Source: Bryobacterales bacterium (GTDB taxonomy: Bacteria > Acidobacteriota > Terriglobia > Bryobacterales > Bryobacteraceae). Taken from it: a DNA stretch of 17,479 nt. The notes under the pieces are model-generated. The model was not told where the DNA came from. It saw only the letters and a program-made list of their open reading frames with translations, and did no database searches. Shown here piece after piece: positions 6,846 through 13,154 of the stretch. The stretch lies in contig PKYZ01000298.1 in assembly GCA_003132865.1 (NCBI GenBank), positions 7,481 through 24,959 on the forward strand, read 5' to 3'. The position numbers and the translations under genes were made by a program. The stretch's first letter is position 1, and each line of letters opens with the position of its first letter.

Positions 6846-7969
6846 TTGATGCCGTGATACTGAGCTCGTATGGCAGTCAGATTCTTGGTGGCCTGCGCCT
6901 GAAACGGACTCTTCACGGCCGCGCACGCCTTAAAGAAATTGTAGGCATCCTGGACTTTCTCCATCTTATAGTTGGTCAGGCCCAGGTAAAAGAGCACCTC
7001 CGTCTTCAACGCGACGTTCTCTTCGACCAACGGCAGCGCCTTTCGCAGTTCCTGATCGGCCGGCGCCAGCTTCCCTTGGTTGAAGTACTGTTCGCCGTTC
7101 GTGGAATAGGCATACCCGAGAATCGTGTTCTTACGCTTGGTCCAGTCCGCGTCGGCGACGCCTTCGGGCTTGGGTTTGGAACTGATGACCTCGACGATTT
7201 TGGCGCTATAGGTGTGAACCTTCTCGGCGTCTTTCTTCTTGACGGCATCGTCGTTGAGAACCAGCAGCATGTCTTCGCTCGGATTTCCCGTAGCGGCGAT
7301 AGGCTGCGCGAAGGCCACCGCCTTATCGGTCGCGCCGGATTTCTGATAGGCGACGAACAGCGTGTCGACGGCTTTGGCAAAATACTCGCTTTTGGCGTTG
7401 CGCTGCTGCAGGGCTTCGAGCAACGCCACCTGTTTCTTGGGATCGGCGGTCCCGAGCGCCATGGCGTAGAGCGAGTACTCGGTATAGGTGTTGACCTGGC
7501 GGGCGTAATCCACGCGCGCCTTCCAGTTCTCGACCTCGTCGGCGTCCGTCGGCTGGGGAGAGGCGACCACCTTTTGGGCGAGTTCGGCGGTCTTGGCCGA
7601 CCATTTCAAGACCAGGTCGGGATCCTTCTTCAGCTCGGCCGCCTTGAGGGTCTGCTGGGCGTCCTCCACGCATTCCGGAGGCATGGCGGCCAGCTTGTCA
7701 CCCGCGGCGAGCGCCTTGTCGGCGTCGTTGGCCTTGACGTAGGCGATCAGCAGTTGCTCGTAAACCCAGCCGGCGGCCTCGTGCTGCGGATACTGAGTGA
7801 CGAACTCCTCCTGCAGGGCCAGTTTCTTGGCGGCGTCTTCCTCCAGGCCGGCCTTCTGGAGCAGTTGTCCCTCCGGGCTGCCGGTGTTGATCTCCGCGAG
7901 CTTGTGACACTGCGTCCATCCGGGCGCGGCGGCGAGCGCCAGGGCAAAAAGGGTGGCGATGGTTTTCAT
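6842..7969 (-). CDS. Secreted tetratricopeptide-like helical repeat protein
   Basis: Protein of 375 residues with a clear Sec signal peptide (MKTIATLFALALAAAPGWTQ, cleavage near 19-20). The mature part is helical and repetitive, with blocks resembling tetratricopeptide or Sel1-type units. Examples are VYEQLLIAYVKANDADKALA at about 69-88, LFVAYQKSGATDKAVAFAQP, and YLGLTNYKMEKVQDAYNFFK near the C-terminus. It is probably a periplasmic scaffold or interaction protein; no enzyme motif is seen. It has the best ribosome binding site of the minus-strand genes, GGGAGG (7980-7975), five bases before the ATG. It is the first gene of the operon with the acetate-kinase-like, mog and VWFA-like genes, and its TGA overlaps the next ATG. 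Confidence 0.85.
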   Translation of the reverse strand: MKTIATLFALALAAAPGWTQCHKLAEINTGSPEGQLLQKAGLEEDAAKKLALQEEFVTQYPQHEAAGWVYEQLLIAYVKANDADKALAAGDKLAAMPPECVEDAQQTLKAAELKKDPDLVLKWSAKTAELAQKVVASPQPTDADEVENWKARVDYARQVNTYTEYSLYAMALGTADPKKQVALLEALQQRNAKSEYFAKAVDTLFVAYQKSGATDKAVAFAQPIAATGNPSEDMLLVLNDDAVKKKDAEKVHTYSAKIVEVISSKPKPEGVADADWTKRKNTILGYAYSTNGEQYFNQGKLAPADQELRKALPLVEENVALKTEVLFYLGLTNYKMEKVQDAYNFFKACAAVKSPFQAQATKNLTAIRAQYHGIK

Positions 7970-7991
7970 ACGTACCTCCCCGAACTGCGGA

Positions 7992-8000
7992 ATGTTAACA
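7992..8000 (-). promoter_or_regulatory. Candidate extended -10 promoter of the 7969-4134 operon
   Basis: The minus strand reads TGT then TAACAT, a TGn-extended -10 (4/6 match to TATAAT) with transcription predicted to start near 7985. That leaves a leader of about 16 bases containing the GGGAGG ribosome binding site. No good -35 box lies 17 bases upstream. Confidence 0.4.
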
Positions 8001-8012
8001 CAATTAGAGCTG

Positions 8013-8040
8013 TCAGCGATCAGCGATCAGCTTTCAGCGG
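8013..8040. repeat. Four tandem heptamers
   Basis: Four consecutive 7-base units: TCAGCGA, TCAGCGA, TCAGCTT and TCAGCGG. They lie just upstream of the -10 element at 7992-8000, in the place where a regulator or the polymerase alpha subunit would bind. They could equally be a slippage-born microsatellite. Confidence 0.6.
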
Positions 8041-8318
8041 CACGGTGGGCGGTTTAGTCGCAGGCGCGGCGCCTTCGGTGATGTGCCGATGCCTTTTTGA
8101 ACAAACGAAGCCAATTTCGTGGAAGTGTTTTGTTTTGATGGGAGTAGGGGGACTTTCCTGAGTCGAGGCGGCTCTCAGCTTGACGTTTGGGACGGACGGA
8201 TGGTGTTTTGCGGGGGGAAAGTTGATTTTTGCGGATTGTCAAAGATCTGGCGGGCTGTCCAGCAGAACGCCAAACGTCCGAGTGCGGAGGTTCCTTCTTA
8301 CCCGATGTGAGGATAGCA

Positions 8319-8343
8319 CGGCGGCGACGGGATGTCACCGCCG
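8319..8343. other. Stable hairpin upstream of the small secretory ORF
   Basis: Arms CGGCGGCGAC (8319-8328) and GTCACCGCCG (8334-8343) pair with one mismatch around a GGGAT loop. There is no T-run after it, so it is not a standard terminator. If transcription starts upstream it would sit in the leader of the 8390 ORF; otherwise it may simply separate transcription units. Confidence 0.4.
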
Positions 8344-8389
8344 CTTCGCCGCCTTGCACGGCCAGCCCGTCTGTGAGACTCTTAAGACA

Positions 8390-8659
8390 ATGGCACGAGC
8401 GGTAGCGAAATACGCATTCGCCGCGCTGCTTGCATTGCTCTCAACGCAGGCGGTCGTGCCGTCCGTGCGTGTTGTAACGGCAATCGAAATCGACTGCTCG
8501 ACCGAGGCCGAACAGCAGACCCCCCGGGAAGCCCGCCGCATTCGGTCAGATATACAGGCAGGGCAACCTGCACCTACGTACGTGTCACGGGCCAAGCCCG
8601 AACCGGACGCCGCCGTTCTGTTCCAACGACCACCTCCCACATCCTCTCTCTTGTCATAA
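8390..8659 (+). CDS. Small secretory ORF upstream of secA; candidate SecM-like secretion monitor
   Basis: An 89-codon ORF not matching any family I recognise. Residues 1-22 form a Sec signal peptide: Arg3 and Lys7, then a hydrophobic core YAFAALLALLSTQAVV, with possible cleavage after STQA. The middle is charged and Gln/Arg-rich, and the C-terminus reads FQRPPPTSSLLS with Arg80-Pro81-Pro82-Pro83, a poly-proline stretch of the kind that slows ribosomes. It ends 38 bases before the secA GTG. The last codons (8643-8649) can pair with the secA ribosome binding site. E. coli SecM has the same design: a secreted peptide upstream of secA, a C-terminal Pro-containing stall site, and a hairpin hiding the secA ribosome binding site. 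The start at 8390 is chosen because the signal peptide begins there; the frame upstream is open but not protein-like, and the ribosome binding site is weak. It could instead be an exported substrate of the SecA homologue, or not be translated. Confidence 0.55.
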   Translation: MARAVAKYAFAALLALLSTQAVVPSVRVVTAIEIDCSTEAEQQTPREARRIRSDIQAGQPAPTYVSRAKPEPDAAVLFQRPPPTSSLLS

Positions 8660-8694
8660 TCACGACCAGCGTAAGAGAAGCGAAAAGGAGAGGG
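8642..8694 (+). promoter_or_regulatory. Candidate hairpin sequestering the secA ribosome binding site
   Basis: CCTCTCT (8643-8649), inside the last codons of the small ORF, can pair with GGAGAGG (8687-8693), the secA Shine-Dalgarno core. That is six Watson-Crick pairs and one G-U pair, with a possible extra G-U outside (8642:8694) and two A-U pairs past one mismatch. A competing helix pairs TCTCTT (8647-8652) with AAGAGA (8673-8678) and would leave the ribosome binding site free. A ribosome held at the Pro codons 8630-8638 would cover 8643-8650 and release the site. The 37-base loop makes the first hairpin only moderately stable. Confidence 0.45.
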
Positions 8695-8697
8695 ATC

Positions 8698-10920
8698 GTG
8701 ACTTTAAGAAACTTACTGCGCCTTTTTGGGCTCGGAGATCGTGAGTCTGAGGATCAACTACGGGCAATTACCCGGCGGCGACAAGAGCTGTCCGGGCTAA
8801 CTGACGATCAACTCAAATCTGCTGCGCGAGGTATGCGCCGGGACGCTGACGTTATTGAAACGTTCGCGCTGGCGGCGGCGATTGCAGAGCGTGTGCTCGG
8901 GTTGCATATGTTCGACGTGCAGATCCTGGGAGCGCTGGCACTCGAACGGGGCCATATCGCGGAGATGCAGACTGGCGAGGGCAAAACACTTGCGGCCGTG
9001 CCCGCCGCGATTTGGTACGCGCGGAAGGGCCGCGGCACACACGTGTTGACCGCCAACGACTATCTTGCCCGCCGCGACGCCACGTGGATGCGCGGGATTT
9101 ACGACTGGTTCGGACTTTCCGTTGCGCATATCTCGCAGAACATGCCCGCAGAGCGCCGCCGCGCCGCGTACCTGTGCGATGTGACCTATGCGACTGCGAA
9201 TGAGGTCGGCTTCGACTACCTGCGGGACGGTCTGGCGCGAAGCGCGGAAGAACTGGTCCAGCGGCCGTTTGCATTTGCCGTCATCGACGAGGCCGACTCC
9301 ATCCTGATCGACGAGGCGCGCATCCCGCTCGTCATAGCGGGCGGAGTGGCCGAAGATTCCACACTTGAATACCGCGTCGATCGAGTAGTGGCCGAGCTTC
9401 AACCTCACATACACTACTCGCTTGACGATTTCGCCCGGAACGTGCAGTTGACCGATGCCGGCATCCAGCGCGTGGAAGGATCTCTCGGCTGCGGAAGCCT
9501 GTTCGATGAACCAAACCTTCGCATTCTGACAGCGGTGCAGGACGCGCTACATGCGCATGCGCTGCTCAGACGCGATGTGGATTACGTGGTCAAGAAAGGC
9601 TCGATCGAATTGGTGGACGAGATCAAGGGCCGCATCGCCCAGAACCGCCGATGGCCGGCGGGGCTGCAGTCCGCCGTTGAAGCAAAGGAACGCGTGCGGC
9701 TGAAGACGCAGGGGCGCATCCTCGGTTCGATTACGGTGCAGAGCCTGACTGGAATGTACGAGCGAATCTGCGGTATGACCGGCACCGCGGCGACGCAAGC
9801 CGAGGAATTCTGGAAGGTATACAAACTGCCCGTAACGGCGATCCCGACGAATCGGCCGGTAATTCGTGATGATCTCCCCGACATCGTGTATGCCGACAAG
9901 GAGGCGCGGAGTCGAGCGCTCGTGGAAGAGATTCTGAAAGTCCACGAGACAGGCCGTCCGATTCTGGTGGGAACGGCAAGCGTTGAGGAGTCGGAGGCAT
10001 TGAGCCGCCGCCTGCAATTGGCCGGTATACAGCATGCGGTCCTGAATGCAAGGAACGATGAGGCGGAAGCGGGGATTATCGCGCAGGCCGGCGCGCTTAG
10101 GGCAGTGACGGTTTCCACGAACATGGCGGGACGGGGCACCGACATTCTGCTGGGAGGGAATCCGCCAAAAGACCGCGAGAAGGTGGTGGAGCTTGGCGGT
10201 CTGTACGTCATTGGCACAACTCGTCACGAGGCCAGGCGGATTGACAACCAACTGCGCGGCCGTGCCGGACGGCAGGGCGATCCGGGCACGTCGCGCTTCT
10301 TTATCAGCCTTGACGACGACCTACTGGTGCGATTCGGGATTGCGGCGAACCCGGATATCGAGAGCGTGCAGCGTACGGCGGAAGGCCAGAATCTTGAGAT
10401 TCGGCAGACGCTCTGGAAATACGACTGTACCGTTGAACATCACCGCAGCGAAGTGTACGGCTTGCGCCGTGAGATTCTGCTGTCGCCTGGCTGGAGGCTC
10501 CGTTCGATGCTGCCCGAAGAACAGTATTGCGACTGGGTCGAAGCTGCCGGTGAGGATGCGGTCGAAAAGGCTGGGCGCCAACTGGCCCTGGCCATCATTG
10601 ACGATCTCTGGGCCGATTATCTGGCGAATGTTGCCGAATTGCGGGGCGGGATACATTGGGCTTCGTGGACTGGTGGCGACCCGCTTCATAAGTTCCTGAC
10701 CGGCGAGGGGGAGATTTACGCGGATTTCCATGAGTGCCTGAAAGAAGAGGTGGCCGGCGCGTTCGCGACGGCCGAGATTCGGAATGGTGCGATCCATTTC
10801 CAAGAGGCAGAGCGCCTTGAGCGCGGAGCAACTTGGACGTACGTCACTACCGATCAGCCTTTTGGAACACTTGGCGAACGGGTCATGAAAGGGATACAGC
10901 GAAAACTTTCGAAAACATAG
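8698..10920 (+). CDS. secA: SecA-family preprotein translocase ATPase, short (accessory) form
   Basis: SecA is the ATPase motor that pushes unfolded proteins through SecYEG. This 740-residue protein has the full motor: DVQ (73-75), Walker A TGEGKT (92-97), TANDYLARRD, Walker B IDEAD (196-200) with SILIDEARIP, the preprotein cross-linking domain (about 225-355), GMTGTAATQAEEF, TNMAGRGTDILLGG (from about 474) and QLRGRAGRQGDPG (from about 518). The helical scaffold and wing region is shortened and diverged (GIHWASWTGGDPLHKF replaces the usual GIHLRGYAQKDPLQEY type). The C-terminal linker and zinc finger that bind SecB or the ribosome are missing; housekeeping SecA is about 850-1000 residues. 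I infer an accessory SecA (SecA2-like). AAGGAG lies seven bases before the GTG, fixing the start. It follows the small secretory ORF. Confidence 0.9.
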   Translation: MTLRNLLRLFGLGDRESEDQLRAITRRRQELSGLTDDQLKSAARGMRRDADVIETFALAAAIAERVLGLHMFDVQILGALALERGHIAEMQTGEGKTLAAVPAAIWYARKGRGTHVLTANDYLARRDATWMRGIYDWFGLSVAHISQNMPAERRRAAYLCDVTYATANEVGFDYLRDGLARSAEELVQRPFAFAVIDEADSILIDEARIPLVIAGGVAEDSTLEYRVDRVVAELQPHIHYSLDDFARNVQLTDAGIQRVEGSLGCGSLFDEPNLRILTAVQDALHAHALLRRDVDYVVKKGSIELVDEIKGRIAQNRRWPAGLQSAVEAKERVRLKTQGRILGSITVQSLTGMYERICGMTGTAATQAEEFWKVYKLPVTAIPTNRPVIRDDLPDIVYADKEARSRALVEEILKVHETGRPILVGTASVEESEALSRRLQLAGIQHAVLNARNDEAEAGIIAQAGALRAVTVSTNMAGRGTDILLGGNPPKDREKVVELGGLYVIGTTRHEARRIDNQLRGRAGRQGDPGTSRFFISLDDDLLVRFGIAANPDIESVQRTAEGQNLEIRQTLWKYDCTVEHHRSEVYGLRREILLSPGWRLRSMLPEEQYCDWVEAAGEDAVEKAGRQLALAIIDDLWADYLANVAELRGGIHWASWTGGDPLHKFLTGEGEIYADFHECLKEEVAGAFATAEIRNGAIHFQEAERLERGATWTYVTTDQPFGTLGERVMKGIQRKLSKT

Positions 10921-10932
10921 GTGGAGGAAGGA

Positions 10933-11106
10933 ATGCCGATACATTTGCCCCATGTACGCTGGAGCGCCCGACGTTACTCTCCCTTGCCGAATGCTCCGTA
11001 TTTACACTGTATCGGAGTGCTGCCGCGAAGAAGGGCAACTTTCCCATCCAGGGTTCTGAAAGGCCGAGCCGGCGCTGGGGCGGTCGTGTGGATGATTGAA
11101 TGTTGA
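10933..11106 (+). CDS. Small ORF after secA, apparently truncated by a repeat
   Basis: A 57-residue ORF with an excellent ribosome binding site (GGAGG at 10923-10927, five bases before the ATG), 12 bases after the secA stop. It starts MPIHLPHVRWSARRY and is basic overall. The codons from about 11048 to the stop lie inside a sequence that resembles part of the neighbouring GH9 gene on the other strand, so the 3' third is not original coding sequence. The likely history is a third gene of the secA unit, cut off by rearrangement. No family recognised; it may be a pseudogene remnant. Confidence 0.4.
   Translation: MPIHLPHVRWSARRYSPLPNAPYLHCIGVLPRRRATFPSRVLKGRAGAGAVVWMIEC
11048..11102 (-). repeat. 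55-base copy of a segment of the GH9 gene
   Basis: Bases 11048-11102 align with 11449-11504 inside the GH9 gene, in the same orientation, with about eight mismatches and one single-base gap (about 84% identity by eye). On the minus strand both encode similar text: NHPHDRPSAGSAFQNPGW here and HHPHHRPSAGLGLPEPWPG in the enzyme. Similarity stops sharply at both ends. Confidence 0.7.
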
Positions 11107-11127
11107 GTATCCCATATTCGCGGCTGG

Positions 11128-11156
11128 ATTGGAGGTCGCAATTTGCGACCTCCAAT
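11128..11156. terminator. Palindromic hairpin between convergent genes, likely bidirectional terminator
   Basis: Arms ATTGGAGGTCGCA (11128-11140) and TGCGACCTCCAAT (11144-11156) are perfect complements around an ATT loop, a 13-base-pair stem. It lies between the convergent secA and GH9 transcripts. Only short T or A runs flank it, so termination strength is uncertain. Confidence 0.55.
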
Positions 11157-11172
11157 TTCCACGTTGCTTGAA

Positions 11173-11210
11173 GCCGGCTGAGAGCCGGCAGGCAGGCGGA
11201 AGCGCCTGCC
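11173..11210. repeat. Paired-hairpin intergenic repeat, copy 1
   Basis: Two adjacent inverted repeats. GCCGGCT (11173-11179) faces AGCCGGC (11183-11189) across GAG. GGCAGGCG (11191-11198) faces CGCCTGCC (11203-11210) across GAAG, followed by CCACCAC. The same architecture recurs at 13786-13826, with the first stem nearly identical and the second compensatorily changed, as in REP/BIME-type dispersed elements. Confidence 0.65.
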
Positions 11211-11262
11211 CCACCACACCCAGGCACTTCACATCTGCACTCTGGTCAGGGGATGTAGAAGC

Positions 11263-12963
11263 TCAGGGAGCCGGCTGAAGCGCGCCAGCCAGCACGAAGA
11301 CCAGCGGGGCGTTCCAGTTGATGGCCACCTCGTTGCCGGCGTAGGAAGCCTGCTCATCCAGGTACATCCTGGCGGGAGGCCCATTGGGCAACTTTCGCAT
11401 TGCCGCGTCCTGGCGGCCGCGGTTGGGACCTCCGGAAAGCAGCCCCGGCCACGGTTCCGGAAGGCCTAAGCCGGCGCTGGGACGGTGGTGCGGATGATGG
11501 AATGGGTTGGCCCCCACCTGTGTGACCCAGGATAGCGAAAAGGTATTGCGGCCCAGCAGGTAATGCAAGTTGTCGAGCGCCGTCGCCACAAAGCGCGGAT
11601 CGGGCCGCAGCGCGTTGGCCACCAAAAGCTGCACGCTGTAATTGGCGGCCACGCCGTTCGATCCCCAGATGTAATCCGCCGAGGTCAGGCTGATGCGGTA
11701 TGGGTGGCGGCTGGAGCGCTCGACGATCTGCTGGGCGGCGCTCACCGAATCCTGCGTGATGGCGGCCACCGCATCGGCATTCTTCCCGTGCCCGAGCGCG
11801 TAGGTCCAAAGCGCCAGCGGCGCCACGTTCCCCCATGCTGGAGGCCCGTTTGGTTTCACGGTCTTGCGGAATGCGCCGAAATGCTCCAGAAAATAATGCT
11901 CGAAGGCCTCGTCGCCGGTGGTGCGCCACAGTTCGGCGGCGGCCCACAAATGCTCGTCCGCGCAATTGCCGTCTCCGTAGTCTCCGGTCTGTATGCCGGG
12001 AGGATTGTGAAACGTCACGTTGGGATATTTCTCCAGCCAGTTCCAGGCCTGGCGCGCGGCGCGAAGGCACTTCTCCGCATAGGCGGCGTCAAAGGGCCGG
12101 TAGGCGCGGGCGGCGATGGCCATCACGGCCGCGAAATCGCCCGTGGCGCAAGAACTCTTGTATGGCTCCTTCCCGGTGCCGATGACGTAGCTGATCAGCG
12201 TATCTTTCTCCGGCAGGATGAAATCGCAGAAGCGCTCGCTGGTTTGTTTGTGCCAAACGCCGCCATCGTCGTCCTGCATGGAGAGCATCCAGTCCAGGTT
12301 CCAGCGGATTTCGTTGAGGATGTCGGGCGTGCCGTTGCCGGATTCCGGAATGTTGAGCTTCACCTGCTTGAGGCGGCCGCCGAAGATCTCCCAAGTCCAC
12401 AGCAGCGTGCCGGTGGAGATGCCGGAGTTGACGACGTAGCGGCCGTAGTCGCCGGCATCGTGCCATCCTTTGGCCGATATGTGCGGGCCGGTCTTGCCCG
12501 AGGAAGCATGATAGGCGCCTTCCAGGTGACAGGGGGCGTGCTTGTAGCCGGGAAACTCGGACCCGAGGTCGACGGCGGTCCCGCAACGCTGCCCGTAGTA
12601 GGACCGCATGGCGAGGTAAAACGCGCGCGCGAAAACATCGGGGCCAATGACGAAATCCCAACTGCGGCCGACGCCCGGCACTTCCAGGTAATACTTGCCG
12701 GGCTTCTCCAGCTTGGTGAAATCCGCTTCCTGGATGAGATCGCCGGAATCGGGATCGGTGACGGGCTCCGCCAACTTGCCGCGGAAGGCCACGGCGTCGT
12801 TGCCGGCGCGGCGCACGGAGAACTCCTTCGCCAGGGTATGGGAAACCACCATGGCGAGCTTGGGGGAGTTTGGCAGGTAGCCTACCTGATCCACTTTGAT
12901 GTCGGTTGTGGGCGCCGCCGCAAAAGCGCACACCGAGATTAAGAATATAGCCGCCCGTTTCAT
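11263..12963 (-). CDS. Secreted glycoside hydrolase family 9 protein (endoglucanase-like)
   Basis: GH9 enzymes are inverting hydrolases of beta-1,4-glucans such as cellulose. The 566-residue protein has a signal peptide (MKRAAIFLISVCAFAAA). An N-terminal Ig-like domain follows (about 20-105, starting IKVDQVGYLP, typical of the CelD_N module), then an (alpha/alpha)6 catalytic domain. Catalytic Asp residues lie in KGWHDAGDYGRYV (Asp169 and Asp172). NPFHHPHHRPS and EPWPGLLSGGPNRGRQD form the conserved His/Arg signature, and Glu545 in YAGNEVAINWNAPL is the general acid. All catalytic residues are present. I choose the ATG at 12963; a GTG two codons upstream is possible. No Shine-Dalgarno sequence is seen, and a -10 box sits 8 bases before the ATG. 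It is a single-gene unit, divergent from the 13155 operon. Confidence 0.92.
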   Translation of the reverse strand: MKRAAIFLISVCAFAAAPTTDIKVDQVGYLPNSPKLAMVVSHTLAKEFSVRRAGNDAVAFRGKLAEPVTDPDSGDLIQEADFTKLEKPGKYYLEVPGVGRSWDFVIGPDVFARAFYLAMRSYYGQRCGTAVDLGSEFPGYKHAPCHLEGAYHASSGKTGPHISAKGWHDAGDYGRYVVNSGISTGTLLWTWEIFGGRLKQVKLNIPESGNGTPDILNEIRWNLDWMLSMQDDDGGVWHKQTSERFCDFILPEKDTLISYVIGTGKEPYKSSCATGDFAAVMAIAARAYRPFDAAYAEKCLRAARQAWNWLEKYPNVTFHNPPGIQTGDYGDGNCADEHLWAAAELWRTTGDEAFEHYFLEHFGAFRKTVKPNGPPAWGNVAPLALWTYALGHGKNADAVAAITQDSVSAAQQIVERSSRHPYRISLTSADYIWGSNGVAANYSVQLLVANALRPDPRFVATALDNLHYLLGRNTFSLSWVTQVGANPFHHPHHRPSAGLGLPEPWPGLLSGGPNRGRQDAAMRKLPNGPPARMYLDEQASYAGNEVAINWNAPLVFVLAGALQPAP

Positions 12964-12971
12964 CGACACTG

Positions 12972-12977
12972 AGTATA
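12972..12977 (-). promoter_or_regulatory. -10 element of the GH9 gene
   Basis: The minus strand reads TATACT (5/6 match to TATAAT), ending 8 bases before the ATG at 12963. Transcription would start at or within a few bases of the start codon, giving a leaderless or nearly leaderless mRNA. No clear -35 box. Confidence 0.45.
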
Positions 12978-13059
12978 ACGCCCGGTGCGCGGTGTGCGAT
13001 AATCGCCAAAACGGGTGAGGGTAGGGGGGAACGCTCCCTGACGGGGTGCCCTTTGGGCC

Positions 13060-13085
13060 CGGCTCGGTACACCGCGGCTCGGTAC
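13060..13085 (+). promoter_or_regulatory. Direct repeat pair, candidate operator
   Basis: CGGCTCGGTAC occurs at 13060-13070 and again at 13075-13085, a 15-base period. The second copy ends 3 bases before the proposed -35 box of the downstream operon. The position fits an activator or repressor site; the regulator is unknown. Confidence 0.4.
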
Positions 13086-13088
13086 CCC

Positions 13089-13117
13089 TTGCATGCGAAC
13101 AGCGCGTCTGGTATAAG
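13089..13117 (+). promoter_or_regulatory. Promoter of the TPR-yvcK-glmU operon
   Basis: TTGCAT (13089-13094, -35, 3/6 match), a 17-base spacer, then TATAAG (13112-13117, 5/6 match) preceded by TGG, an extended -10. Transcription would start near 13124, about 30 bases before the ATG at 13155. Confidence 0.55.
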
Positions 13118-13154
13118 AGCTTACTGACTTCGTCGCCAGCTTTTGGGCCCCGTT

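Larger units (their letters stand above)
7970..8389. other. 420-base intergenic region between divergent operons
   Basis: No gene is supported here. The stretch holds the minus-strand promoter (7992-8000), four heptamers (8013-8040), a T- and G-rich segment around 8090-8240 and a stable hairpin (8319-8343). A 9-base inverted pair also occurs: GACGTTTGG at 8182-8190 and CCAAACGTC at 8270-8278. Open frames exist on both strands (for example 8119-8310 plus and 8054-8359 minus), but they lack ribosome binding sites and read as low-complexity, arginine- or glycine-rich text unlike protein. The 8090-8200 part looks like a degenerate dispersed intergenic repeat, which I cannot confirm without the genome. 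The plus-strand promoter for the secA unit must lie in or near its right end. Confidence 0.6.
10921..11262. other. 342-base convergent intergenic region rich in repeats
   Basis: Between the ends of secA (plus) and the GH9 gene (minus). It contains the truncated small ORF (10933-11106), a GH9-like repeat (11048-11102), a perfect palindromic hairpin (11128-11156) and a paired-hairpin repeat (11173-11210). No other gene is seen. Confidence 0.7.

Noticed and set aside
6854..8161. 435-codon open frame on the plus strand opposite the TPR-like gene
   Set aside because: Antisense shadow of a gene with a signal peptide, strong ribosome binding site and operon context; its own text is Gly/Leu/Arg-rich and unlike a folded protein family.
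8119..8310. 63-codon plus-strand frame in the intergenic region
   Set aside because: No ribosome binding site or promoter at a sensible distance and no protein-like pattern.
8054..8359. 101-codon minus-strand frame in the intergenic region
   Set aside because: Arg/Ser/Lys-rich low-complexity text, no ribosome binding site, overlaps hairpins; more likely repeat-derived non-coding DNA.
11128..11210. Possible CRISPR or attachment site from the clustered inverted repeats
   Set aside because: Repeats are single hairpins of different sequence, with no regular spacer array, leader, integrase or tRNA nearby.
11563..12942. 459-codon open frame opposite the GH9 gene
   Set aside because: The opposite strand encodes a complete GH9 enzyme with all catalytic residues.
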